Of a stretch of DNA of 64,000 nucleotides, positions 18,650 to 26,504 are shown piece after piece. How positions within the stretch are numbered: the stretch's first letter is position 1; the number at the start of each line of letters is the position of its first letter. This stretch comes from Tsuneonella flava. Its GTDB lineage: Bacteria > Pseudomonadota > Alphaproteobacteria > Sphingomonadales > Sphingomonadaceae. The notes beneath the pieces were generated by a model. The model did no database searches, was not told the DNA's origin, and worked only from the letters and a program-made list of their open reading frames with translations. Position numbers and translations under genes: made by a program. The stretch is taken from the NCBI RefSeq assembly GCF_002870965.1, contig NZ_PHSO01000004.1:434001-498000 (forward strand). Direction: 5' to 3'.

Positions 18650-19249
18650 CTAGTCGAAATCATCTTCGTCGGTCCAGTCTTCACTTTCGTCTGACCGGGC
18701 ATAAGTGCCTGAATATATCGCTGCGGCGACGACATGCCCCTCAATCGCAGCAAAAACCTCGTCTTTTCCAGCCCCTGGCATCAGGGTCAAAGGCAGATCA
18801 AGCGCAAAAAGCTGGAAGACATAGTCGTGTGCGTCATCCTCACGCGGGGGCTGCGGCAATAGCCATTCGGAATTGCCGACACTGTTTTTGCCAACCCGAG
18901 GCGGAACTTCGCCTTCGAGCAATTGCCCTTTCTGTGCAGGCAAGCCCCAGACAAGCCAGTGGACCATCGGCTGCCCGCTACCTGCATCGGGATCTTCAAC
19001 CACCAAGACCAGTTCGTGGGCACCAGGAGGAGGCGCTGTCCATTCAAGAGGCGGCGCGACCGCATCTTCCTCGTCCGCAGTAAAGCAGGGGTCGAGCTCA
19101 TCGCCATCGCGGAACGCGGGGCTCGACAACTTGAATCCACCACGCCCGAGCGTGCCCGCATCCGCAAACCGCGCAACGGCCAGTTGCGCGTGCGCCGCCT
19201 TAGGCGCGCCAAAGGACGGTCCGAGCCAGCCGGGTACCGCATCTGCCAT
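18650..19249 (-). CDS. YbhB/YbcL-type phosphatidylethanolamine-binding-fold (PEBP) protein
   Basis: This 199-residue protein has the bacterial PEBP fold. It includes FKLSSPAFRDGDELDPCFT, the anion-binding VVEDPDAG and VHWLVWGLP motifs, and the FQLFALDLPL strand. Bacterial members are of unclear function (the Raf-kinase-inhibitor-like label comes from eukaryotic relatives). I place the start at 19249 (MADAVPGWLG) because that is the usual N-terminus. The open frame reaches 19282, and ribosome sites are weak at both. The last residues are strongly acidic (DESEDWTDEDDFD). Confidence 0.82.
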   Translation of the reverse strand: MADAVPGWLGPSFGAPKAAHAQLAVARFADAGTLGRGGFKLSSPAFRDGDELDPCFTADEEDAVAPPLEWTAPPPGAHELVLVVEDPDAGSGQPMVHWLVWGLPAQKGQLLEGEVPPRVGKNSVGNSEWLLPQPPREDDAHDYVFQLFALDLPLTLMPGAGKDEVFAAIEGHVVAAAIYSGTYARSDESEDWTDEDDFD

Positions 19250-19504
19250 TACAATCCATCTCCCATTCGCAACAAAGAACACAGTTAGGCGCTTTCACGC
19301 ACGACTGCGAGGGCGCAAGGCCAAAATCCGCAGTTTTCGACAGGTGTATGGGGCGGTTCGTCGCGCAACAGGCTTTTTGAAGATCCGAAATTGAAACTCC
19401 GAAAGCGCCGGTATCTTCTTCACTTGATCAATAGCGGTTAACAGCGCAGTCTAAATTGTAAACTCGCGTTCTGCGGGAGGAAGACTCGGGATAAAGGGGG
19501 AAAA

Positions 19505-20944
19505 GTGGGTATCGTTCGCAATACGCTCGCATTGATTCTGTCAGTTGTGCTGTCTTCCTGTGGTGGAGACGGATCGAATACTAGTGGCGGAACAATTTCT
19601 AACGGAAGTTCTGGCGGCAGTTCCGGTGGATCAAATACAAGCGGATGTTCATTGAGCGAACGACAGAACTGGGTAAAATCGCAACTAGACGAATGGTATT
19701 TATTCCCCACACTTCTGAACAATAGCGTTACTCCCTCGGCCTACACGAATGTTCAGGATTATATCGATTCTTTGGTGGCGCCCGCTCGCGCGCAGTCCAA
19801 GGATCGCTATTTCACTTACATCACCTCAATCGCTGAAGAAAACGCATACTACAATTCGGGCTCAACCGCTGGCCTTGGTGTTCGATTGGCATTGGACAGC
19901 TCCAGCAACCGCCTGTTTGTTGTTGAATCCTTTGAAAGTGGTCCTGCCCTGGGCGTTGGGATCGATCGCGGCACCGAAATTCTTGCAATTGGTACGGTTG
20001 AAAACGGTCTGCAGACGGTGTCTTCGCTTGTAGCAAGCGGCGGAACACAGGCTCTTTCGGATGCGCTTGGCCCCAATGATCCCGGCGTCAGTCGGATTCT
20101 TCAGGTATACACCAACGGGCAGGTTTCAAACGTCACGGTTACCAAAACGAATTATAACATCGACCCGGTCTCGAATCGGTATGGCGCCAAGGTGATCAAC
20201 GACAATGGAACCAAAGTCGGCTATATAAATTTGCGGACTTTTATCGACAGTGCCGACTCAGACCTTCGGACTGCGATGGACACGTTCAGCAGTCAGGGGA
20301 TCGACAAGGTTATCGTTGATCTGCGCTATAATGGTGGCGGGCTGGTCGATGTATCGGTGCTGTTTGGCGATCTGCTGGGCAAGGCCAATGTCGGCAAGGT
20401 TTTCAGTTATACGACTTACCGCGATTCAAAAAGTTCGAGAAACACCACCACGAACTTTTCTGCACAGTCTCAAGCGATCGCACCCACAAAAATCGCTTTC
20501 ATCGGAATGCACGGGACGGCTTCGGCCAGCGAACTCCTTACCAATGCATTCATTCCGTATCTGGGCAACAATATGGCGCTGGTCGGAACAAACACATACG
20601 GAAAACCAGTGGGCCAGATCGGTCTCGATCGTTCAGCATGCGATGATCGCTTGCGGGTGATGGCCTTCAAGACTGAAAACGCCAACCATCAGGGCGAATA
20701 TTTCACCGGGCTAGCCACAGTGGTCCCCAACACTTGCGCCGCCGGAGACGACATCTTCCACCAGCTTGGTGATCCATCCGAAGCTGCAACCCGCGCAGCA
20801 CTCAATTTCCTTTCAGGCCAGAGCTGCACTCCGATTACATCATCGGCCAGCGGAACGCGCACCCAGGCAGCAACACCGCGCAGAACACTGATTACGCCAG
20901 CTCGCCCCAGCGCCGCGCAACACGAAACACCAGGACTGTTCTAG
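19505..20944 (+). CDS. S41-family (C-terminal processing type) peptidase lipoprotein
   Basis: This 479-residue protein has a signal peptide with a lipobox ending at Cys19 (LSSC), then a Gly/Ser-rich linker to about residue 48. The S41 domain follows: a PDZ-like region near residues 125-215, KVGYINLRTF, VDLRYNGGG, then Ser340 in GTASASE and Lys367 in YGKPVGQ as catalytic dyad. It likely degrades periplasmic or surface proteins. The GTG at 19505 follows GGGGGA. Codon use and base composition are less GC-rich than the neighbours, hinting at separate ancestry. It stands alone and faces a convergent TetR gene. Confidence 0.85.
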   Translation: MGIVRNTLALILSVVLSSCGGDGSNTSGGTISNGSSGGSSGGSNTSGCSLSERQNWVKSQLDEWYLFPTLLNNSVTPSAYTNVQDYIDSLVAPARAQSKDRYFTYITSIAEENAYYNSGSTAGLGVRLALDSSSNRLFVVESFESGPALGVGIDRGTEILAIGTVENGLQTVSSLVASGGTQALSDALGPNDPGVSRILQVYTNGQVSNVTVTKTNYNIDPVSNRYGAKVINDNGTKVGYINLRTFIDSADSDLRTAMDTFSSQGIDKVIVDLRYNGGGLVDVSVLFGDLLGKANVGKVFSYTTYRDSKSSRNTTTNFSAQSQAIAPTKIAFIGMHGTASASELLTNAFIPYLGNNMALVGTNTYGKPVGQIGLDRSACDDRLRVMAFKTENANHQGEYFTGLATVVPNTCAAGDDIFHQLGDPSEAATRAALNFLSGQSCTPITSSASGTRTQAATPRRTLITPARPSAAQHETPGLF

Positions 20945-20955
20945 GCGACATCACG

Positions 20956-20987
20956 GCCAGCGGTGCGGATCTTACTGCGCCGCTGGC
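20956..20987. terminator. Bidirectional hairpin terminator
   Basis: GCCAGCGG pairs perfectly with CCGCTGGC around a 16-nt loop in the 47-bp gap between the converging S41 and TetR genes. There is no long T tract. Confidence 0.55.
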
Positions 20988-20991
20988 TGAT

Positions 20992-21582
20992 CTAAGAACG
21001 CTCCGCGAGCGAATTGCTCAGCATTTGCTCCGCACGATCGCGAGCTGTATGTTCCGGCAAGCCAAGCGATCGGGCAAGCGCATGCCCCATCAACGCATCG
21101 CCTAACGCGAGCAATACCAAGGTAAGCGTATCCTCGTGCAAGGCACGAATATCGTCAGCCGTAGGTGCTGCAAGCGAAGCAATTTCGTCAATAAGTTTAT
21201 GAATCGTTTCGACTATCGGGTCGAGGGCATCTTCGTTCCCGGTAACCAGCATCCAGCTTGCCAGAGCACCCGCCCCTTCTTTGTCGAATGCGTCGAACGT
21301 CAAATCGACAACATCGCGTGGAGTACCGAGGCCCGCACGACTTGCCTTAACAGCCTCTCCAATTGTTTCACATACGGTCTGCGCCAGATGTTGCGCCAGA
21401 GCCTTCTGAAGCCCCGATGCCGATCCAAAATGGTGCAGGAGATTTGCGTGGGTTCGACCAATCATTCCGGCAACCGCCTTCAGCGTGACCGCTTGCGGAC
21501 CGGTTTCAATCAGTAACCGTCTGGCTGCCTCCAGCGCGGCGGTGCGCGATTCTTCAGGGCTCCAGCGTTTACGAGTGGCCAC
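20992..21582 (-). CDS. TetR/AcrR-family transcriptional regulator
   Basis: This 196-residue regulator has an N-terminal TetR helix-turn-helix: TRKRWSPEESRTAALEAARR, then GPQAVTLKAVAGMIGRTHANLLHHFG, where the recognition helix ends in LLHHFGS instead of the usual LYxYF. The C-terminal ligand domain is all-helical. The GTG at 21582 is chosen because it gives a normal TetR N-terminus; the open frame continues upstream without similarity. It is divergent from a PF10118-type hydrolase gene, with 209 bp between the starts, so that gene is the likely target. Confidence 0.85.
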   Translation of the reverse strand: MATRKRWSPEESRTAALEAARRLLIETGPQAVTLKAVAGMIGRTHANLLHHFGSASGLQKALAQHLAQTVCETIGEAVKASRAGLGTPRDVVDLTFDAFDKEGAGALASWMLVTGNEDALDPIVETIHKLIDEIASLAAPTADDIRALHEDTLTLVLLALGDALMGHALARSLGLPEHTARDRAEQMLSNSLAERS

Positions 21583-21732
21583 AACGAGGCCCTGACGATG
21601 TGTGGTAGATAGTCGGAAACATATTGGAACCTTGCGTAAAGTGAACCGGAACGATGGACAAGTGCGATGCGGCGACAACCGTCTGATACAGGCCACAACT
21701 TCCGGACGGTCAGCGTGGACACCTCATCCCCT

Positions 21733-21781
21733 TATTGACATAAATGTAAATAATTCTATTGACTCCCCTGTTAGCAACAGG
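21733..21781 (+). promoter_or_regulatory. Promoter with operator-like palindrome upstream of the PF10118-type gene
   Basis: TTGACA at 21735-21740 and TATTGA at 21757-21762 are spaced 16 bp and could be a promoter. The heptamer TATTGAC is repeated at 21733 and 21757, 24 bp apart. A perfect palindrome CCTGTT-AGC-AACAGG (21767-21781) covers the expected transcription start and touches the AGGAG ribosome site. It is a good candidate operator for the divergent TetR protein. Confidence 0.45.
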
Positions 21782-21791
21782 AGCCAGTCTC

Positions 21792-22670
21792 ATGAATGCG
21801 CCCGCTTCCTTTGGCGATCAACGTACAAAAAACCCCACCCCTGCGGACTTGGAAATCGTTGTCCGCGATCGCCGCTTTGCCCGCTCGGCAGAGCCGCGCC
21901 GCTGGTGGTTGAACAATGACCCAATCGCAACGGCCTGGTTTAATGCGCTTTCTGCCACATTCCCGCGCGGCGAAGCGTTCTTCATCGAATCGGTGAAGGC
22001 GCATCGTGACGGAGCGAGCGCCAAGCTGGAAGCCGAAATCCGCGCGTTCGTTAAGCAGGAAATCAACCACACCCGCGAACATATTGTATTCAACAAGCTG
22101 GCTGAAGCGAGCGGATACGATGTCAGCTTCATTGACAAGCGGGTTGCGGAGATGCTTGCCCTTACGAAAGATCGTCCTGTCATCCTCAATCTCGCCGCGA
22201 CGATGGCACTGGAACACTTTACGGCCATGCTCGGCCACGAACTGCTCAAAAACCCGGCCCACCTGTTGGGGGCCGATGGCGATCTGGGCGATCTGTGGCG
22301 ATGGCACGCAGCCGAAGAGATCGAGCATAAAGGCGTCGCTTATGACACCTGGCTCCACGCGACACGCGACTGGAGCCGGTTCCGCCGCTGGCGGGTGAAG
22401 TCGATCATGATGTTGATCGTCAGCAAGAATTTTATCCTCAACCGTGTGGAAGATATCGCCGCTTTGCTGGAACAGGATGGGCTGACCGGTTGGAAGTGGA
22501 AGACCAGGATCTGGGCGTATCTGCTGGTTAAGCCGGGCTTTCTACGCAAGATTGCCGGACAGTGGCTCGCTTATTTTCTCCCCGGATTCCACCCCTGGAA
22601 CCACGACGACCGCGCCCTGATTGCGAATGTCGTCGAAGGAGACTTCCCCGACGCGGTCGCCCCGGCCTGA
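21792..22670 (+). CDS. Putative metal-dependent hydrolase (PF10118 type)
   Basis: This 292-residue protein matches the proteobacterial family annotated as metal-dependent hydrolase. It has the typical RRWWLNNDPIATAWFNALSATFP N-terminal part, FIKQE-like FVKQEINHTREH, ALEHFTAMLGHELL, and WRWHAAEEIEHKGVAYD. These conserved Glu/His pairs look like a ferritin-like di-iron or metal site. The physiological reaction is unknown. An AGGAG site lies 8 bp before the ATG at 21792. It is divergent from a TetR regulator, which suggests induction by a lipid or small hydrophobic ligand. Confidence 0.82.
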   Translation: MNAPASFGDQRTKNPTPADLEIVVRDRRFARSAEPRRWWLNNDPIATAWFNALSATFPRGEAFFIESVKAHRDGASAKLEAEIRAFVKQEINHTREHIVFNKLAEASGYDVSFIDKRVAEMLALTKDRPVILNLAATMALEHFTAMLGHELLKNPAHLLGADGDLGDLWRWHAAEEIEHKGVAYDTWLHATRDWSRFRRWRVKSIMMLIVSKNFILNRVEDIAALLEQDGLTGWKWKTRIWAYLLVKPGFLRKIAGQWLAYFLPGFHPWNHDDRALIANVVEGDFPDAVAPA

Positions 22671-22743
22671 CTCGGAACGATAAAGCGCGGTGGAATATTC
22701 CCATCAGACTGCTGATCGAGCCAACGTTAGTTATGATAGACGG

Positions 22744-23289
22744 TCACGCCGCTCGCATTTGCGGCGGACCGTCTTCTTCGCATTCTAACTCCCTTACCAG
22801 TTCCACAGCGGGAGCATCTCCGCCGCGTCCAAGAGAACTGTGAGGGCGGACAATGCCGGTCGGACGAAAGCCGACCTTGCGGAGAACCTTGCCCGAGGCC
22901 GGGTTGTCAACGAAATGACTCGCAACCAGTCGCCTGTGACCAATCGCATGGGCAATCTCGCACACCGCACGGGCGGCCTCAGTTGCATAACCGTACCCCC
23001 ACCAGCGACGCCCCAGCCAATAACCGAGGTTCGCCTCTCCATTTAGATTATTGATTCCTATGCAACCGATGGGACGAGCGCCATTGGCATTGGGAATCAC
23101 AACCAGAAACGATGGAAAGTCAGGATACTGCTTGCGCGAAACAAATGCGCGTGCATCTTCCGGCGCGTATGGCCATGGCGCACGCGTGAGATTCTGGACA
23201 ACACCCTGATCGGCAATACCTTCGAAGACAGCTTCCCAGTCTTCCGGCCAGGCGGGCCGCAGGAACAACCGCTCGCTGCGATGGAACAT
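22744..23289 (-). CDS. GNAT-family N-acetyltransferase (RimJ/RimL-like)
   Basis: This 181-residue acetyltransferase opens with the RimJ-like SERLFLRPAWPEDWEAVF. It carries the acetyl-CoA loop region GYWLGRRWWGYGYATEAARAV (the Q/RxxGxG/A equivalent) and ends with NPASGKVLRKVGFRPTG. The family acetylates ribosomal protein N-termini, other proteins or small molecules; the substrate here is not known. The ATG at 23289 is preceded by GGAGAG. The gene lies downstream of rpmA on the same strand but 195 bp away. Confidence 0.88.
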   Translation of the reverse strand: MFHRSERLFLRPAWPEDWEAVFEGIADQGVVQNLTRAPWPYAPEDARAFVSRKQYPDFPSFLVVIPNANGARPIGCIGINNLNGEANLGYWLGRRWWGYGYATEAARAVCEIAHAIGHRRLVASHFVDNPASGKVLRKVGFRPTGIVRPHSSLGRGGDAPAVELVRELECEEDGPPQMRAA

Positions 23290-23424
23290 CGTTACTCTCC
23301 TCGGCTCCACGCGACCGCCGATAAGCGCGCCGCATGACAGTGACGTTGCCGCGAAACAAAATTTCGCGAGATATTCGAGGGAGATACGACAAGAGGGAGA
23401 CGGGTGGCCCCATCTCCCTCTGAG

Positions 23425-23444
23425 AGCCGGATACAAATCCGGCT
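23425..23444 (-). terminator. Hairpin downstream of rpmA
   Basis: AGCCGGAT and ATCCGGCT form a perfect 8-bp stem with a 4-nt loop, 40 bp past the rpmA stop. No T tract follows on the minus strand, so termination strength is uncertain. Confidence 0.4.
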
Positions 23445-23484
23445 GGGCCATCCCGTGGACGGCCCCTTTATCGGTCCGTCCGGC

Positions 23485-23754
23485 TTATTCGGCGGCTTGG
23501 GCCTGCATATCGACCGACACGTATTTACGGCCAAGCTTGCCCGAATGGAATCGCACGCGACCTTCGACGAGCGCGAAAAGCGTGTGATCCTTGCCCATCC
23601 CGACATTGCTGCCCGGATAAAACTTGGTCCCGCGCTGACGCACGATAATGTTACCCGGAATCACTTCCTGGCTACCGAATTTCTTGACTCCGAGGCGACG
23701 GCCAACGGAATCGCGACCGTTACGCGACGAGCCGCCTGCTTTTTTATGTGCCAT
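23485..23754 (-). CDS. rpmA: 50S ribosomal protein L27
   Basis: L27 lies in the large ribosomal subunit near the peptidyl-transferase centre. The 89 residues begin [20 protein letters not shown], with the conserved flexible N-terminus that reaches the tRNA CCA end, and continue [28 protein letters not shown]. There is no cleavable N-terminal extension of the Firmicutes type. It is 15 bp downstream of rplU, the standard L21-L27 operon. Confidence 0.97.
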   Translation of the reverse strand: MAHKKAGGSSRNGRDSVGRRLGVKKFGSQEVIPGNIIVRQRGTKFYPGSNVGMGKDHTLFALVEGRVRFHSGKLGRKYVSVDMQAQAAE

Positions 23755-23769
23755 TGTCTCGCGCCTTCC

Positions 23770-24252
23770 TTACTTGTCTTCGGTCTTCTTGGCGGCCGGC
23801 TTCTTGGCCGGAGCCTTCTTCTCAGCAGCGGGCTTTTCAGCAGCTCCAGCCTTTGCAGCAGACTTCTTCGGAGCGTCGGCCTTGGCGGCCGATGCAGCGT
23901 CATCAGCCTTCGGAGCGGCTTCCTTCTTGGGAGCAGCCTTCTTATCGGCCTTGCTGTCGCCCACTGCGGTAATACGCAGCAGTGTCATCTGCTGGCGATG
24001 ACCAGCCTTCCGACGATAATTGTGGCGACGACGCTTCTTGAAGACGACGACCTTCTCGCTCTTCGCCTGGGCAATAATCTCGGCCGAAACGACGACCTTG
24101 GCCGCATCGGCCATCTTGTCGCCTTCGCCCGCCAGCAGGACATCGCCCAGCGTAACGGTATCGCCGGCTTCGCCTGCCAGCTTTTCGACTGCGATTTTAT
24201 CTCCGGCGGCAACCCGGTATTGCTTGCCGCCCGTGCGCACTACTGCGAACAT
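23770..24252 (-). CDS. rplU: 50S ribosomal protein L21 with long Ala/Lys-rich C-terminal tail
   Basis: L21 binds 23S rRNA in the large subunit. The first 100 residues are canonical ([36 protein letters not shown]). Residues from about 101 to 160 form a low-complexity tail of Ala, Lys, Pro and acidic residues ([19 protein letters not shown] and similar), absent from the short E. coli protein of about 103 residues. Tails like this are known in some alphaproteobacterial L21 proteins. It heads the rplU-rpmA operon. Confidence 0.96.
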   Translation of the reverse strand: MFAVVRTGGKQYRVAAGDKIAVEKLAGEAGDTVTLGDVLLAGEGDKMADAAKVVVSAEIIAQAKSEKVVVFKKRRRHNYRRKAGHRQQMTLLRITAVGDSKADKKAAPKKEAAPKADDAASAAKADAPKKSAAKAGAAEKPAAEKKAPAKKPAAKKTEDK

Positions 24253-24344
24253 GGTGGTTGTCTCTCAATCTCGTGTGAACCGCCCTCAACTGGGCGGCGC
24301 GCCCGATCCGCCACCAGAAGGTAGCTTCTCGGAAAGATGGCTGC

Positions 24345-24372
24345 CGTTAAGGTAAGAGGGCGGCCAAGTCAA
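24345..24372 (-). promoter_or_regulatory. Possible rplU promoter and leader hairpin
   Basis: On the minus strand TTGACT (24367-24372) and TTAACG (24345-24350) are 16 bp apart. Between them and the rplU start lies a 6-bp hairpin CCGCCC/GGGCGG at 24280-24297, which could be a leader structure for ribosomal-protein control. The -10 match is weak. Confidence 0.3.
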
Positions 24373-24434
24373 CGTGTGGAATGCATAAACCTACGAAGGC
24401 TGGCATCGCGCGCTACCCGTGCTATGGCGGCGAC

Positions 24435-24950
24435 GTGAACCGACCGACTATCTTTCTGCCACTTGCGGCCCTCATGATGACTGCAGGCTGCGCCTCCAGC
24501 GAAGGCTATCCCTCGCTAGCGATGCGCGATGCGGAGCGAGTGACTGGTACTTTTTCGCCCGTCACCGACAGCGAGAGCACAGATTCGATGCCTGCGCCAG
24601 AAATTCCCGGAGATGCAACGCTTTCCGCCCGCATCGACGGGCTTCTGGATGCCGCAAAGGCCGCGCACACCCGTTTCATGGATGCGGCCCCCCGTGCTCA
24701 GCGTTTGGCAAGCGCCGCTGGGGGTATCGGCAGCGACAGCTGGGCCAGCGCGCAGGTAGCATTGGCGGATCTCGAATCGCAACGCAGTCAGGCGGCCATC
24801 GCTTTATCCACGCTTGATGAAATTCATGTGGAAGGCGTCACCGCAAATGCGCTGCCAGGGATAGTCTCTGAGGCGCGCGACACAGTTATCTCTTTGGTTG
24901 GGGAAGAGGATGCACTTCTTTCACAGTTACGGGCAAAGGTGCGCGGATGA
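24435..24950 (+). CDS. Hypothetical lipoprotein
   Basis: This 171-residue protein has a short signal peptide with a lipobox ending in TAGC (IFLPLAALMMTAGCASS), so it should be lipid-anchored. The rest is Ala/Ser/Asp-rich and predicted helical, with heptad-like stretches (LDAAKAAHTRFMDAAPRAQRL). No enzyme motif is seen. The GTG at 24435 gives a sensible signal peptide; an ATG at 24381 is possible but adds unlikely residues. Its stop overlaps the start of the FNR-type regulator (ATGA), so the two are coupled. Confidence 0.7.
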   Translation: MNRPTIFLPLAALMMTAGCASSEGYPSLAMRDAERVTGTFSPVTDSESTDSMPAPEIPGDATLSARIDGLLDAAKAAHTRFMDAAPRAQRLASAAGGIGSDSWASAQVALADLESQRSQAAIALSTLDEIHVEGVTANALPGIVSEARDTVISLVGEEDALLSQLRAKVRG

Positions 24951-25636
24951 CACTTGCTTGTGAAACCTGCCCGGTCCGTGATCGTGCCGCATGTTCGGTG
25001 TTGGCGGAGGAAGATCGCGCCGAGCTATCGCGAATTGGTACGACCCGTCGCCTTGAACGCGGAGAAAGCCTGTTTTTTGCGGGGGATAGCAGCGATAGTT
25101 GTGCGACCTTGGTACGCGGCGCGCTGAAAGTAAGCTCGCTGGATGCCGAAGGGACCGAACGCATTCTCGCGCTCGTCCATCCTGCTGGTTTTGCTGGAGA
25201 ATTGTTCCAGCCTTTCACCCATCACGACGTAACGGCTTTGACCGACAGCGAACTCTGTGTGTTCGGGCGAAAAGATCTGGAAGCCGCGCTGGACCGATAC
25301 CCGGAACTCGCCCGTGCATTGCTCCGCCGATCTCAGGAAGATCTGTTTGCTGCCCGTGACTTGCTGGCATTGACGGGCAAGCGTGAAGTCCGCGCCCGGC
25401 TCGCAGGCCTCATTCTGGCAATGGCGCGCGCGGCGAGCGATTCGCCATGTCACCCGGCAGAACGATTCGAGCTGCCGCTAAGTCGCGGAGAAATCGCGGC
25501 AATGCTTGGCACCACCATCGAGACGATCAGCCGCCGGATGACCGAGCTTGAGCGTGACGAGGTGATCCGCCGCACGGGTACGCGCGGAATCGAATTGGCC
25601 GATCCCGCGCGCCTTGCCGATCTGGCTCAGGGGTAA
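24947..25636 (+). CDS. Crp/Fnr-family regulator with FNR-type cysteines
   Basis: This 229-residue regulator has a cyclic-nucleotide-binding-like sensory domain and a C-terminal winged helix. Cys5, Cys8 and Cys16 form a CxxCx7C cluster and Cys104 (SELCVFG) aligns with the fourth cluster ligand of FNR. It is therefore probably an oxygen sensor using a [4Fe-4S] cluster. The recognition helix TTIETISRRMTELERD has the E..S.R pattern of FNR, which reads TTGAT-N4-ATCAA sites. It is coupled to a lipoprotein gene and faces the moa operon, whose products serve anaerobic or oxidoreductase enzymes. Confidence 0.85.
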   Translation: MTLACETCPVRDRAACSVLAEEDRAELSRIGTTRRLERGESLFFAGDSSDSCATLVRGALKVSSLDAEGTERILALVHPAGFAGELFQPFTHHDVTALTDSELCVFGRKDLEAALDRYPELARALLRRSQEDLFAARDLLALTGKREVRARLAGLILAMARAASDSPCHPAERFELPLSRGEIAAMLGTTIETISRRMTELERDEVIRRTGTRGIELADPARLADLAQG

Positions 25637-25799
25637 AGGTAGCAAAAACACCCCCGAATCAGCGTGATCCCTGACTGCATAATATTGTTGCAAAGCAATT
25701 ATTTACCCTGCCTTTCTCTATGAAATCGAACTATTGTGTGACGATAGCTACGTCTGCGCGAGCCATCATTGGCGGACATCAAGATTTATCGCGTGACGG

Positions 25800-26252
25800 T
25801 TACCAGCGCGCGCGATCCTGAAAGTCCTGATCGCGCGGTTCGATCCAGCGCCAGCCTTCAGCGGTGCGCTCCCGTTTCCAGAACCATGCCGCCGACTTCA
25901 GATGATCCATCATGAAATCAACTACTTGAAAGGCGGAACGACGATGGGGCGAAGCGGCAGCGACCAGCACGATCGGATCGCCCGGAACCATCAACCCCAC
26001 CCGGTGCCAGACCAACAGGCCATCGAGCGCCCAACGCGCCAGCGCATCACCCGCCAAATCGACCATGCCCGGCAAAGTAAGTGGTTCATAATGCGTGAGT
26101 TCAAGGGCATTCACGCCGTTGTCGGGGCGCACTGAACCTGTAAAACTGACAACCGCCCCGCTCTGTCGGTAAGCACTTTGAAATTGCGCGAGAACTTCGC
26201 TTGCTACGAAGTCGCTGGGAAGCAGCCGGACATCCAGCGGAGCATCGATCAT
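25800..26252 (-). CDS. moaE: Molybdopterin synthase catalytic subunit
   Basis: MoaE with MoaD converts cyclic pyranopterin monophosphate to molybdopterin. The 150 residues show FTGSVRPDNGVNALELTHYE, the H/RVG segment WHRVGLMVPGDPIVLVAAAS, and the catalytic-Lys region HRRSAFQVVDFMMDHLKSAAWFWKRE. The ATG at 26252 gives normal family length; upstream GTGs at 26255 and 26264 are possible and would overlap moaD. It is the last gene of the thrC-to-moaE run. Confidence 0.93.
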   Translation of the reverse strand: MIDAPLDVRLLPSDFVASEVLAQFQSAYRQSGAVVSFTGSVRPDNGVNALELTHYEPLTLPGMVDLAGDALARWALDGLLVWHRVGLMVPGDPIVLVAAASPHRRSAFQVVDFMMDHLKSAAWFWKRERTAEGWRWIEPRDQDFQDRARW

Positions 26253-26256
26253 CACG

Positions 26257-26499
26257 TCAGCCACCGCTAACCGGCGGTAATAGTGCGACTTCTTGTCCGT
26301 CCAGCGCAAATAGTGCGGTTTTGTCGCGCAAGACATGTCCCTGACAGGCGACGTGGATACGCTCGCCCTGCAATTGCTCCGCCACTGTTTGGGGCACTGC
26401 ATCCAGCAGTTGCCGCCAGCTCAACGGCGCCGGCAGACTGATCTCCACCGTATCAACAAGGTCGGATAAGGGACCGAGAAACAACACTTTTACCGCCAC
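26257..26499 (-). CDS. moaD: Molybdopterin synthase sulfur-carrier subunit
   Basis: This 80-residue ubiquitin-fold protein carries the sulfur used by MoaE on its C-terminal Gly-Gly, seen here as the final PPVSGG. The fold pattern VKVLFLGPLSDLVD and TALFALDGQEVALLPPVSGG is typical. The GTG at 26499 begins 3 bp after the moaA stop region and gives normal size. It lies between moaA and moaE. Confidence 0.9.
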   Translation of the reverse strand: MAVKVLFLGPLSDLVDTVEISLPAPLSWRQLLDAVPQTVAEQLQGERIHVACQGHVLRDKTALFALDGQEVALLPPVSGG

Positions 26500-26504
26500 C
26501 TCGC

